Shown: positions 1 to 8,978 of the stretch, in pieces | How positions within the stretch are numbered: position 1 is the first letter of the stretch | Layout of the letters: each line of letters begins with the position of its first letter | NCBI RefSeq assembly: GCF_003130405.1 | Contig: NZ_QEAS01000010.1 | Location: 206,484 to 256,947 of the forward strand | Reading direction: 5' to 3' | Source of the DNA: Pararcticibacter amylolyticus | GTDB lineage: Bacteria > Bacteroidota > Bacteroidia > Sphingobacteriales > Sphingobacteriaceae | DNA: 50,464 nucleotides | Notes under the pieces: generated by a model | Databases searched by the model: none | Told to the model about the DNA's origin: nothing | The model's input: the letters and a program-made list of their open reading frames with translations, nothing else | Made by a program: the position numbers and the translations under genes

Positions 1-2600
1 TATTTCTCCCTTAAGGGAGAAATACTGTAAAGATGGTATTCCCCTGGAGCGAGCGTTGCGGTATAAGTTCCTCCGCTTACGCTGATGGTCTGATTGCTGA
101 AGTTGTCTCTCCAGGTACCGGAGGCGGGGAATGGAATAGTTGCCTGCTGCTGTACAACATCAAAATTACCCGCCACTACTACATTTTCAGAGGCGCTCTT
201 CAGCACGATGTATTTTACGGCACCGCTTAATTGATATTGAAAATCGGTTGTTGAGAATACCGGATTATAGCGCTTGAACTTAATGATTTTGGAGAACAGG
301 TTATACAAAGCTTTCCGGGCTGTGTTGGTTCTGTATTCCCAATGCAGAGGTTTCTCTCCTGTGCGGCCGCTTTGTTCGATCGAAATATCATAGCCGGTTT
401 CACCGAACTGCCACAGCATTTTAGGGCCGGGGATGGAGAACAGGAAAACCGATGCAAGCTCCTGCCGCTTTAAGGCCGTGGTCAGATCCTTGACATTATA
501 AGTACCGGAGGAGTTGCCATACTGAAGATTTTTGAACATCAGCCGCTCTTCGTCATGACTTTCCATGTAGGTTACCAGGTTGTAAGGAGTTGTAAAATTA
601 TGACGGTCATAGAAAGCCCTGGAGAAATCTGAATTGCCGACATAGCCCATCGTCGCTTCGTTGAAATTATAATTGAGGTTGTTCCAAAGCATCATGCCCT
701 CATCCGACAGTTCCTTCTCCTCCCTGTCATCGGCAAAATGTTCGAGGATAACGTAGAAATTGGGATCGAGAGAATGCATGAAGCTGTTATATTCTTTCCA
801 TATCGCGATGCGGCCCGCATCGTAGGCACTCCAGGCTCCGACAGCCGACTCGGCCGTGCCGCTGTTCTTTTGTGTAAATCCTTTGGACAGGTCAAACCTG
901 AAGCCGTCTGCCTTATATTCCTTCATCCAGAACTCCAGCACCTTCTTCACGAAATATTTCGTCGCCGGGCTCTCGTGATTGAAGTCGTACCCCACATTGT
1001 AGGGATGCGTAGGCGTGGCATTGAACCAGGGGCTGCTGGCCGCTGGTTTCCCTGCCGGCTGATCAAAATAAAGCTGTACCATGGGCGATTGTCCGAATGA
1101 ATGGTTTAACACCATATCAAAGATGACGGCAATTCCGCGCGCATGGCATTCGTCAATCAGTTGTTTCAGTGCGTTCTTCGTCCCGTAGTACTTGTCGGGG
1201 GCAAAATAAAATGAAGGATTATAGCCCCAGCTGGAATTCCCTTCGAACTCGGTTACCGGCATGAGTTCGATCGCATTCACTCCCAGGTTAGAAAGATAGT
1301 TTAAGGTATCCTTCAGGGTGGTATAGTTCCGGGCAGCAAGAAAATCGCGCAGGTGCAGCTCATAGATCACCAGGTCCTTTTTCTCCGGCCTCGTGAACTG
1401 AGATGTTTTCCATGAATATGCGGGCTGATTGCCCTGCATAATACTGACGATGCCATTGGTCTTTCCGGAAGGATAAGCTTTCAAAGAAGGATACGTACCG
1501 GCGGGGATAAAAGAATCGTTCTGAGGGTCCAGTACCTTCTCCGAATATGGATCTGCAATTTTCAGGCTCCCGTCTACCCAAAACTGATAGGCATATTCCT
1601 TGTCAGCATCAAGGTTGTCTGCCTGAACCCACCAGCGGTTGCCGTCAGGCGTGCGGTTCATAAAATAAGCGGCTTCCGCCTTCCAGTCATTGAAATCCCC
1701 CAGAAGATAGACATACTGTTTTCCCGGTGCGTAGAGGCTGACAATAGCGGAGCGGCCGTTGTTGATGAACGTAACTCCATCTTTTGCCCCCGCAGGGAGT
1801 TCAGCTTCGCGAACAGTGCTATTGACAGTAAAGGAGAATGAGGCTTCAGCCGTAGTCCCCCCACCGGAAGCGGTCACTTTTACCTCCTGCGTTCCCGAAC
1901 CGGAAACAGTGATTTTCCCTGCTATTTTCGCAGCATTGGATACCCGGGCAAAGCTGTTTCCATTGAGACTGAGTGTGAGGTCCGCGCTTTGGGAAGCTGC
2001 TGCTGTAACAATGAGCTCCGAACCGGCTAGACGTACCTGTACGGCAGGTGCCGCAGTGTACAGAGGTTCAAATTCAGGGGTGAGAAAACGAACGGCCAGC
2101 TTGTTACTCTCCGTAACCGGCAGATAAATATCACTGTTATCTTTATTTCGTGCAACCTTGCTCCCATCCGCATTCTTAAAAAGCATCACAAGCTTCAGGA
2201 TCTTTTCGCCGGCAGGAACATTGAAAAAGCTCCTCGGACTAATGCCTATTTTATAGAGGTTATCCCCCACGGGGGTCATTTCCGAAGCAGGATCTGCACT
2301 GTTAAAAGATGGGCTCTTCACATATTTCCAGTCACCGGGCCCTGTGCTTTTATCCGTTATAACGCCAGCATAGAGGTACACTTTAGCGGAGGTCCCCTTC
2401 AATTCTCCATTCCCTTTCGAAGCGTCGAATGTGATCGTCACGGCATCCTCGCCATTCGGAAAATAAGGAGCCCAGGTAAGAAGTCCGGACTCTGCTTCCT
2501 CTATGCCTGTATCCGGATCACTTGTATCAACGGCATCTTTCTTCCGGCAGGAAGTAACTAAAAACAAAGGGAGCAGAAAGAAAACAAATATCTTTTTCAT
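1..2600 (-). CDS. Multidomain GH13 alpha-amylase/pullulanase-type lipoprotein (stop codon just off the left edge)
   Basis: Read directly from the minus strand: ATG at 2600, open to the window edge, 866 residues visible. The last readable bases give TA plus one missing base, so the stop codon probably straddles the boundary and the protein is near complete. Lipoprotein signal with Cys18 (LVTSC). Two Ig-like beta-sandwich regions (about 35-150 and 160-240) precede a CBM48-like segment (about 250-335, with GDFNDW) and a GH13 barrel. Catalytic residues are visible: nucleophile D570 in GFRFDLSKG, acid E620 in VILEHF, stabiliser D683 in ESHDEER; region I reads DMVLNHS. Likely cleaves starch, pullulan or branched dextrins at the cell envelope. 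It is the last gene of the sus operon. The exact linkage specificity cannot be told by eye. Confidence 0.88.
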   Translation of the reverse strand, partial: MKKIFVFFLLPLFLVTSCRKKDAVDTSDPDTGIEEAESGLLTWAPYFPNGEDAVTITFDASKGNGELKGTSAKVYLYAGVITDKSTGPGDWKYVKSPSFNSADPASEMTPVGDNLYKIGISPRSFFNVPAGEKILKLVMLFKNADGSKVARNKDNSDIYLPVTESNKLAVRFLTPEFEPLYTAAPAVQVRLAGSELIVTAAASQSADLTLSLNGNSFARVSNAAKIAGKITVSGSGTQEVKVTASGGGTTAEASFSFTVNSTVREAELPAGAKDGVTFINNGRSAIVSLYAPGKQYVYLLGDFNDWKAEAAYFMNRTPDGNRWWVQADNLDADKEYAYQFWVDGSLKIADPYSEKVLDPQNDSFIPAGTYPSLKAYPSGKTNGIVSIMQGNQPAYSWKTSQFTRPEKKDLVIYELHLRDFLAARNYTTLKDTLNYLSNLGVNAIELMPVTEFEGNSSWGYNPSFYFAPDKYYGTKNALKQLIDECHARGIAVIFDMVLNHSFGQSPMVQLYFDQPAGKPAASSPWFNATPTHPYNVGYDFNHESPATKYFVKKVLEFWMKEYKADGFRFDLSKGFTQKNSGTAESAVGAWSAYDAGRIAIWKEYNSFMHSLDPNFYVILEHFADDREEKELSDEGMMLWNNLNYNFNEATMGYVGNSDFSRAFYDRHNFTTPYNLVTYMESHDEERLMFKNLQYGNSSGTYNVKDLTTALKRQELASVFLFSIPGPKMLWQFGETGYDISIEQSGRTGEKPLHWEYRTNTARKALYNLFSKIIKFKRYNPVFSTTDFQYQLSGAVKYIVLKSASENVVVAGNFDVVQQQATIPFPASGTWRDNFSNQTISVSGGTYTATLAPGEYHLYSISPLREK

Positions 2601-2706
2601 AGCGATCGGAATAAGTGAGCAAGCCGCAGCCAATGCCTGCAAGCAAGCTCAGGGGGTTTTGTGAATCAGAAAATTACAGACCTTGTTTATTGCCGCTGCA
2701 AGAAAT

Positions 2707-4056
2707 TCAGCCTTCCTTCTTTATATGATCTTTTACATTCAGCACGGAGATGGCGCCCAGGATCATGAGAACACCGGCCATCACAATCGCATAGATCGCC
2801 TGACCTGCAAACAGATGCTTGACGATCATTCCACCAAAAAATCCGTTGACGATTTGAGGAAACGTAATAAAGAAATTAAAGATCCCCATATACACCCCCA
2901 TTTTTCTTGCGGGAATAGAGCCGGATAAAATCGCATACGGCATAGCCAGGATACTTCCCCAGGCCAGCCCAATCCCAATCATCGAAAAGATGAGCAATTG
3001 AGGATTGCTGATGAAATAGATGGAAAGCAGGCCCATTCCACCTGCAACTAAAGAAAATGCATGGGCCATTTTACGGCTGGTAAGCCTTGCTATAGACGGA
3101 AGCATCAAAGCGTACAGGGCCGACACTCCGTTGTAAATACCAAACAGGATTCCCACCCAGTTTCCGGCGTCTGCGAAGCGGACCGACGAGGTATCACCGG
3201 GAGCAACATGATAAATATGCTGTGCAATAGCAGGGGTAGAAAACACCCACATGGAAAACAAGGCAAACCAGGAAAAGAACTGCACCAGTCCCAGTTGCTT
3301 CATGGTAAGAGGCATCTTCGAAAAATCCGTAAAGATCGAAAGCAGGCCTTTCGCTTCTTCATCAGGCTGCTCCTCGTCTGCATGAAACTTCGCCCGTTCT
3401 TCTGGAGAATATTCTTTCGTGGTGACCACTGTCCACAGCAGGGCAGATGCAAGTACTACAGCTCCCGCATAAAATGAATAGATGACATTATCCGGAACAT
3501 GTCCGGGCGCCGCCGTTTTGGATACGCCGAAGTACTCAGAAAAGATATAAGGCAGCCAGGAACCCAGTACAGCACCGGCACCGATCAGGAAAGTCTGAAC
3601 AGAAAAGCCAACGCTTCTCTGGCTTTCAGGAAGATTATCCGCCACAAGGGCCCGGAAGGGTTCCATGGCCACATTAAATGACGCGTCCATAATCATCAGC
3701 AGCCCTGCACCCACCATGATGGGGGGAAGCAGACTGGCGAGCACAGCAGAATTCGGCATAAAAATGAGGGCCAGCGCTGCCAGCAATGCGCCGGTAAGAA
3801 AGTAGGGTCGTCGTCTTCCGAGGCGGGTCCAGGTACGGTCGCTGTAATGTCCGATGATCGGCTGCACGATCATTCCTGTAATAGGAGCCGCAAGCCAGAA
3901 AAGAGACAGATGTTCTACATCTGCACCAAATGTCTGAAGGATGCGGGAAGCATTGCCATTTTGAAGTGCAAAACCAAACTGGATGCCGAAAAAGCCAAAA
4001 CTCATATTCCATATCTGCCAGAATGAAAGCCTGGGTTTTTCAATAGTACTGTTCAT
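2707..4056 (-). CDS. MFS sugar transporter, SLC45/GPH-like, probable maltose importer
   Basis: 449 residues, about 12 hydrophobic segments. The cytoplasmic loop after the second segment carries the MFS motif SDRTWTRLGRRRPYF, typical of SLC45-like sucrose/maltose symporters. It probably brings maltose or short maltodextrins from periplasm to cytoplasm, delivering substrate to the GH65 phosphorylase encoded two genes upstream. It sits 26 bp after the lipoprotein GH13 gene and about 105 bp before the terminal GH13 gene, all on the same strand. Substrate is inferred from context; the fold assignment is firm. Confidence 0.85.
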   Translation of the reverse strand: MNSTIEKPRLSFWQIWNMSFGFFGIQFGFALQNGNASRILQTFGADVEHLSLFWLAAPITGMIVQPIIGHYSDRTWTRLGRRRPYFLTGALLAALALIFMPNSAVLASLLPPIMVGAGLLMIMDASFNVAMEPFRALVADNLPESQRSVGFSVQTFLIGAGAVLGSWLPYIFSEYFGVSKTAAPGHVPDNVIYSFYAGAVVLASALLWTVVTTKEYSPEERAKFHADEEQPDEEAKGLLSIFTDFSKMPLTMKQLGLVQFFSWFALFSMWVFSTPAIAQHIYHVAPGDTSSVRFADAGNWVGILFGIYNGVSALYALMLPSIARLTSRKMAHAFSLVAGGMGLLSIYFISNPQLLIFSMIGIGLAWGSILAMPYAILSGSIPARKMGVYMGIFNFFITFPQIVNGFFGGMIVKHLFAGQAIYAIVMAGVLMILGAISVLNVKDHIKKEG

Positions 4057-4082
4057 ATAATCGGTGTTTACTGGTTATCGTA

Positions 4083-5894
4083 TTAAAATTTGTAAATCGC
4101 GGCACCGCTGGCGGAGACCGCGACCGGAATGCCTGTCGTGAAATCCTCTACCGTAAAAGAACTGCCGGACAATACTTCCTTTACCTTCAGCGCTTTACCA
4201 TCCGACCGCTTTATGCCGGAGAGAATCGTATCCGGAAGAACGATGTGGGTTTTCAATACTTTCGCCCTGTCGAAATTCGCCACGACCAGCACCCGTTCCT
4301 TTGCAGTGTAACGAAGATAAACATACATTCTTCTGTTCAGATCTTTCCCTCCTGAAAGTTCAAGAAACTTACCTTTCGCAAGGGCTTCATCTGTGGCACA
4401 GAAAGTAAGAAGGGTTGAATAAAATGCTCTCAGCTTTCGCTGATCTGCCGACAGCCGGCCACCATCGAATGCTCCTCCGTTCACCCATTTCTGGTGTTCG
4501 GGCACTCCCCAGTAGTCAAATATCGTCGTCCGGTTGTCCTCTCCTCCAAACCCTTCTTTTCCCTTACCCGGTTCGCCCGACTCCTGACCGAAATACACCA
4601 TGACGGGCCCTCCGGATAAAGTAGCCGAAACGACCATTCCGGGCACTGCATACCATGGATTTCCTGCAAAGCCCGCAGAAGCAATCCTTTCTTCATCATG
4701 GTTTTCCAGAAAACGCAGCATTCGGGAAGGAAAGTCCCTGCTCTCCACCTGAGAGACATAGCTGATGTCTTTCACATCCGCTTTCGCCTCATTCCGGATC
4801 AGCCTCTTTAAACCATCATAAAGACCCACCTTGTCGTAGAGGTAATCAAACCTGCCTTTTGTCAGATAGGTCTTGTATTCCTTCGGATTATAAGCCTCTG
4901 CAATAAAGACCAGTTCCGGCTTTCGCTTCTTTACCTGCGGGATTACCCAGTTCCAAAACTCCACAGGAACCATCTCCGCTACATCGCACCTGAAGCCATC
5001 CACATTTTTCGATGCCCAGAACACCAGGATATCCCTCATCTTATTCCATACCGGAGGAACCGGGTTAAAGTGCTTTTTCTCCCCGTGCTGGTAATCTATA
5101 CCATAGTTCAGCTTAATAGTCTCCGACCAGTCACCCAGCCCGGGCTGATCAGAGAACACATTGTTACCGGTCGCCCTGGCAGGATTTTCATCGAACTTGC
5201 CATCCTTCAGCGGACTTTTAAAGTTATCTCCTCCTGCGTTAGTGCCTTTGGGCACGACAAACGGCTTTCCGGGGATATAGTAAAAGTCATTCTTTGGATC
5301 AAAAGCCTTCGACTGATCGTCATCTGCTCCAAAATCATGAACACCGGCAGGTTTAGCATCCGAGTGATAGGTACGGGCAACATGGTTGGGAACAAAGTCT
5401 ATGATCACCTTCAGCCCCTTTTCATGGGTCCTTTTAACCAGTGATTCGAATTCGCCCATCCGGTTCTTTACATCAACTGCCAGATCAGGATCAACATCGT
5501 AGTAATCCTTTATGGCGTAAGGAGAGCCCGCCCGGCCTTTTACAATATCCGGATCATCGGGGCGGATACCTGAGGCCGAATAATCGGTCATGGTAGCATG
5601 CTCAATCACGCCGGTATACCAGACATGCGAAATCCCCATCTTTTTCAGTTCATCCAGGGCTTTATCCGATATGTCGTTGAACTTACCCACCCCATTCTCT
5701 TCCTTCGAACCATAGTATTTGTTCGTTTCGTTCTGGTTGCCGAACAATCGTACCATCATCTGGTAGATGACGATCTTGCCGCTATGTCCCGGAGCTGATG
5801 ATTTCATATTCTTTCTTCCTGAGCCTGCGCCTCCGCAGGCACTCAAAAATAGTGCAACGACGGCCAAAACGAGCGGATATTTTTTTACTGCCAT
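4083..5894 (-). CDS. GH13 alpha-amylase family lipoprotein
   Basis: 603 residues with a lipoprotein signal ending LSAC (Cys20). GH13 barrel from about residue 38. Region I is DFVPNHV (165-171), nucleophile D304 in GFRCDVAE, acid E333 in FIAEAYNP, stabiliser D400 in LENHDEER, so all three catalytic carboxylates are present. A short beta-sandwich C-domain follows from about 500. It lacks the N-terminal domain seen in the SusA-like enzyme and the CBM48-like block of the terminal GH13, so the three operon amylases are not recent duplicates. Likely an envelope-anchored alpha-amylase or alpha-glucosidase acting on maltodextrins. It lies 17 bp downstream of the GH65 gene. Confidence 0.9.
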   Translation of the reverse strand: MAVKKYPLVLAVVALFLSACGGAGSGRKNMKSSAPGHSGKIVIYQMMVRLFGNQNETNKYYGSKEENGVGKFNDISDKALDELKKMGISHVWYTGVIEHATMTDYSASGIRPDDPDIVKGRAGSPYAIKDYYDVDPDLAVDVKNRMGEFESLVKRTHEKGLKVIIDFVPNHVARTYHSDAKPAGVHDFGADDDQSKAFDPKNDFYYIPGKPFVVPKGTNAGGDNFKSPLKDGKFDENPARATGNNVFSDQPGLGDWSETIKLNYGIDYQHGEKKHFNPVPPVWNKMRDILVFWASKNVDGFRCDVAEMVPVEFWNWVIPQVKKRKPELVFIAEAYNPKEYKTYLTKGRFDYLYDKVGLYDGLKRLIRNEAKADVKDISYVSQVESRDFPSRMLRFLENHDEERIASAGFAGNPWYAVPGMVVSATLSGGPVMVYFGQESGEPGKGKEGFGGEDNRTTIFDYWGVPEHQKWVNGGAFDGGRLSADQRKLRAFYSTLLTFCATDEALAKGKFLELSGGKDLNRRMYVYLRYTAKERVLVVANFDRAKVLKTHIVLPDTILSGIKRSDGKALKVKEVLSGSSFTVEDFTTGIPVAVSASGAAIYKF

Positions 5895-5911
5895 ACCTAA
5901 TACTTGCTGGT

Positions 5912-8236
5912 TTATACCTGGTATTTTCCGTATTCAGCGAACACCTCTTTTCCCCCGGCCACTTCAAAGGCATTTCCAAAAACGTATACTGTAACATTTT
6001 TTTTGGACTGGTTACTTAAAACAACCGAGTCCCTGTTGATCTTCACATTCAGGATACTTTCCCGGAACAGGATGTTAAAGGAGAACGACGTCCATTGTCC
6101 CGGCAGGAAGGGTCTGAAATGAAGAGCATCGTTCTTTACTCTCATCCCTGCGAAACCCTCTACTACGCTCATCCAGGTGCCGGCCATGGATGTAATATGC
6201 AGCCCGTCTTCGGTGTCATTGTTATAATCATCCAGGTCGAGCCTTGAGGTGCGAAGGTAAAAGTCATACGCACGCTTCTCGTCCCCAAGCTTTGCCGCTA
6301 ATATCGAGTGCACGCAGGGGGAGAGAGAGCTTTCATGAACGGTACGAGGTTCATAGAAGTCGAAATTTCTCCGGATAGTTGCCTCGTCGTACCGGTCTTC
6401 AAAGAAATAGAGTCCCTGTAATACGTCGGCCTGCTTGATAAAGACCGAACGCAGTATCCTGTCCCAGCTCCACTTCTGGTTCAATGGCCTGTCTGCCTGG
6501 TCAAGATCTTTCACCAGCACCTGCTCCTTATCCAGGAATCCATCCTGCTGAAGGAAGACGCCGTACTCCGCACTTTCCGGAAAATACATGTTCGCGGTAA
6601 TATGCCGCCAGGCCGGGATTTCTTCTGACTCATCGAAAGCCATTTTCGAAATAAGCTCTTCATACCGTTCAGGAGAGGCCCGCTTCACATATTCCAGGGC
6701 TTCTACCGCATAATCCATACACCAGCTGGCGATAGTGTTGGTGTACCAGTTGTTGTTTACATTATTTTCATACTCATTGGGGCCGGTAACTCCCAGCATC
6801 ACATACTTATGCTTCTCTTCGCTCCAGTTTACCCTCTGGCTCCAGAAACGTGCAATTCCCACCAGCACTTCCAATCCGTAAGCCGCCAGATAGTCTTTAT
6901 CTCCTGTATACCGGATGTAATTCCAGATCGCATAGGCGATTGCCCCGTTACGATGAATCTCTTCAAAAGTGATCTCCCATTCATTATGACACTCCTCCCC
7001 ATTCATCGTCACCATAGGATACAGGGCCGCTCCGTTCTTAAATCCCAGTTTAGCCGCATTTTCAATCGCTTTTTCCAGGTGCTTATACCGGTATATCAGG
7101 AGGTTACGGGTAACCTCAGGCGGAGCTGTTGCCAGGTAAAAGGGCACACAGTAGGCTTCAGTATCCCAGTAGGTAGAACCTCCGTATTTCTCGCCTGTGA
7201 ATCCCTTCGGACCGATATTCAGCCGGGCATCCTCTCCTGTATACGTCTGGTTCAGCTGGAAAATATTAAAACGGATACCCTGCTGTGCAGCAGCATCCCC
7301 CTCTATCACAATATCACTTTCCTGCCATTTCAGTTCCCAGGCTGCAGCCTGTTCCTGCAGCATCTTATCAAAACCTTTGGAATATATCCGGTCCAGTGTT
7401 TTCTTACATTCGGATACCAGCACTTCCGAAGGATAATTCTCTGAAGAAAGGTTTGCCGCGTACTTGCAGACCGTTATGGTCTCTCCCTCACTGACGTGGA
7501 CCGTTACTTCACTTGCTGCATATTTCTCTCCTGTAAGAGGACGGATTTGATATTCCGGTTCGCCCCTATCGGAGCTGATGCTGAATTTCATTCCGGTACA
7601 AACTTCGAAGCCCGTTTTCTTTGTACGCATCAGCACAATTCCCAGGTGGTCATCTGCCTCTTTATGAACTTCATCCCAGAATTTCTCATCGTAGTTGGAG
7701 TCCTGGTTTTTCACATCTCCGTTAACAGCGGGGGTAATCTTGATGCCGGCACTGAAATTCATTGGAGTTAGCGAATAGGAGATGGCCCCTGTTTCGTCGT
7801 CAACAATACTGCAAAAACGCTTTGATAGCACTTTTAGCTGCTTACCTCCGCTCAGTTCAGCCACAAAAGACCGCTCCAGGTAACCTTCCTTCATGTGCAG
7901 CACGCGGCGGAACTCCCTCACGGTGCAGCTATTCAGATCAAGTATCTCCTCCCCTATCCGGATCCCTGTCTCAATCCAGTTGGCTGCATTCAGAACCTTT
8001 GCAAAATATTCGGGATAGCCGTTTTTCCACCAGCCCACACGGGTTTTATCGGGATAATAAACGCCGGCTACATAGTTACCCTGCAAGGATTCACCTGTAT
8101 ATGTTTCCTCAAAGTTGGCACGCTGCCCCATTCTTCCGTTACCCAGGCTGAAGATGCTTTCAGATATCTTATTCAGGTGAGGATCAAAACCTTCCTCTAT
8201 TATCTTCCACTCGTCAACTTTTATATAATTCTTCAT
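5912..8236 (-). CDS. GH65 maltose phosphorylase
   Basis: 774 residues from the ATG at 8236; a TTG three codons upstream is a less likely start. Glycoside hydrolase family 65, inverting phosphorylase: maltose + phosphate gives beta-D-glucose-1-phosphate + glucose. The GH65 catalytic-acid motif TGPNEYENNVNNN places the general acid at E488, nearly the same position as E487 of the Lactobacillus brevis enzyme. Also visible are STYWDTEAYCVP and the ECHNEWEITFEE block. No signal peptide, so cytoplasmic. Its partner beta-phosphoglucomutase gene lies immediately upstream. Trehalose or kojibiose phosphorylase activity cannot be excluded from sequence, but a sus context favours maltose. Confidence 0.93.
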   Translation of the reverse strand: MKNYIKVDEWKIIEEGFDPHLNKISESIFSLGNGRMGQRANFEETYTGESLQGNYVAGVYYPDKTRVGWWKNGYPEYFAKVLNAANWIETGIRIGEEILDLNSCTVREFRRVLHMKEGYLERSFVAELSGGKQLKVLSKRFCSIVDDETGAISYSLTPMNFSAGIKITPAVNGDVKNQDSNYDEKFWDEVHKEADDHLGIVLMRTKKTGFEVCTGMKFSISSDRGEPEYQIRPLTGEKYAASEVTVHVSEGETITVCKYAANLSSENYPSEVLVSECKKTLDRIYSKGFDKMLQEQAAAWELKWQESDIVIEGDAAAQQGIRFNIFQLNQTYTGEDARLNIGPKGFTGEKYGGSTYWDTEAYCVPFYLATAPPEVTRNLLIYRYKHLEKAIENAAKLGFKNGAALYPMVTMNGEECHNEWEITFEEIHRNGAIAYAIWNYIRYTGDKDYLAAYGLEVLVGIARFWSQRVNWSEEKHKYVMLGVTGPNEYENNVNNNWYTNTIASWCMDYAVEALEYVKRASPERYEELISKMAFDESEEIPAWRHITANMYFPESAEYGVFLQQDGFLDKEQVLVKDLDQADRPLNQKWSWDRILRSVFIKQADVLQGLYFFEDRYDEATIRRNFDFYEPRTVHESSLSPCVHSILAAKLGDEKRAYDFYLRTSRLDLDDYNNDTEDGLHITSMAGTWMSVVEGFAGMRVKNDALHFRPFLPGQWTSFSFNILFRESILNVKINRDSVVLSNQSKKNVTVYVFGNAFEVAGGKEVFAEYGKYQV

Positions 8237-8326
8237 CAGACGCAAACTTTTGGATACCGAACAGGACGCACGGTTCTCATGGAACCCATCCCCGCTCTTT
8301 ATCCTGTTATTAATTCTCTAAACGCT

Positions 8327-8977
8327 TTATAAATGATATAACAGATCTGTACTCAACTCGTAAAGACCCTTCACTACCAGGTCTGCATCATGAAGTATTT
8401 CGGGAGACCCAACCCCTACCACTTTCATGCCTCCTGCTTTTGCAGCCTCAATCCCGGCCACTGCATCTTCAAACACCACACATTGATGAGGCGCGGTATT
8501 TAACGCTTCAGCTCCCTTTAAGAATACCTGCGGATCAGGCTTAGAGGCAGTGACACTGTTCCCATCCACAATGGCATCGAAAAGAGACAGCAGCCCTGTT
8601 CTCTCCAGGATGAGACCTGAGTTTTTACTAGCCGATCCCAGCGCCGTTTTCATACCTGCCGCCCGCACCTCTTCTAAAAACTCTCTCGCTCCCGGCAATA
8701 CCTCTTCAGGCTGCATACTGCTGATCATGTCTACATACCAGCTGTTCTTACGGGCAGCCAGTTCGGCTCTCTCTTCTTCTGTTTTTGTTATCCCGGCCCA
8801 TTCGAGGATCAGCTCAAGTGACCTGACCCGGCTTACTCCCTTTAATTTTTCATTTTCCTCTTCCGTGAAGTCGAAGCCTAGTTCATTTGCAAGACGCTTC
8901 CATGCACGGTAATGGTAGACGGCGGTATCAACAATTACACCGTCAAGATCAAATAAACATGCTTTTATATCCGACAT
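8327..8977 (-). CDS. pgmB: Beta-phosphoglucomutase (HAD superfamily)
   Basis: 216 residues. HAD motif I is FDLDGVIVD, with nucleophile D10 and acid/base D12. The later motifs ASKPDPQVF (lysine) and VFEDAVAGI (metal-binding acidic pair) follow in the normal order, with a helical cap in between. Converts beta-glucose-1-phosphate made by the GH65 enzyme into glucose-6-phosphate for glycolysis. Cytoplasmic. Its start lies directly beside the stop of the SusA-like gene (1-bp gap), which suggests translational coupling. Length and motif spacing match the PgmB family; the GH65-pgmB pairing makes the call secure. Confidence 0.94.
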   Translation of the reverse strand: MSDIKACLFDLDGVIVDTAVYHYRAWKRLANELGFDFTEEENEKLKGVSRVRSLELILEWAGITKTEEERAELAARKNSWYVDMISSMQPEEVLPGAREFLEEVRAAGMKTALGSASKNSGLILERTGLLSLFDAIVDGNSVTASKPDPQVFLKGAEALNTAPHQCVVFEDAVAGIEAAKAGGMKVVGVGSPEILHDADLVVKGLYELSTDLLYHL

Positions 8978-8978
8978 A

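Noticed and set aside
6809-7444. 211-codon plus-strand open frame inside the GH65 gene
   Set aside because: Antisense shadow of a well-supported enzyme; composition looks like reverse-strand noise.
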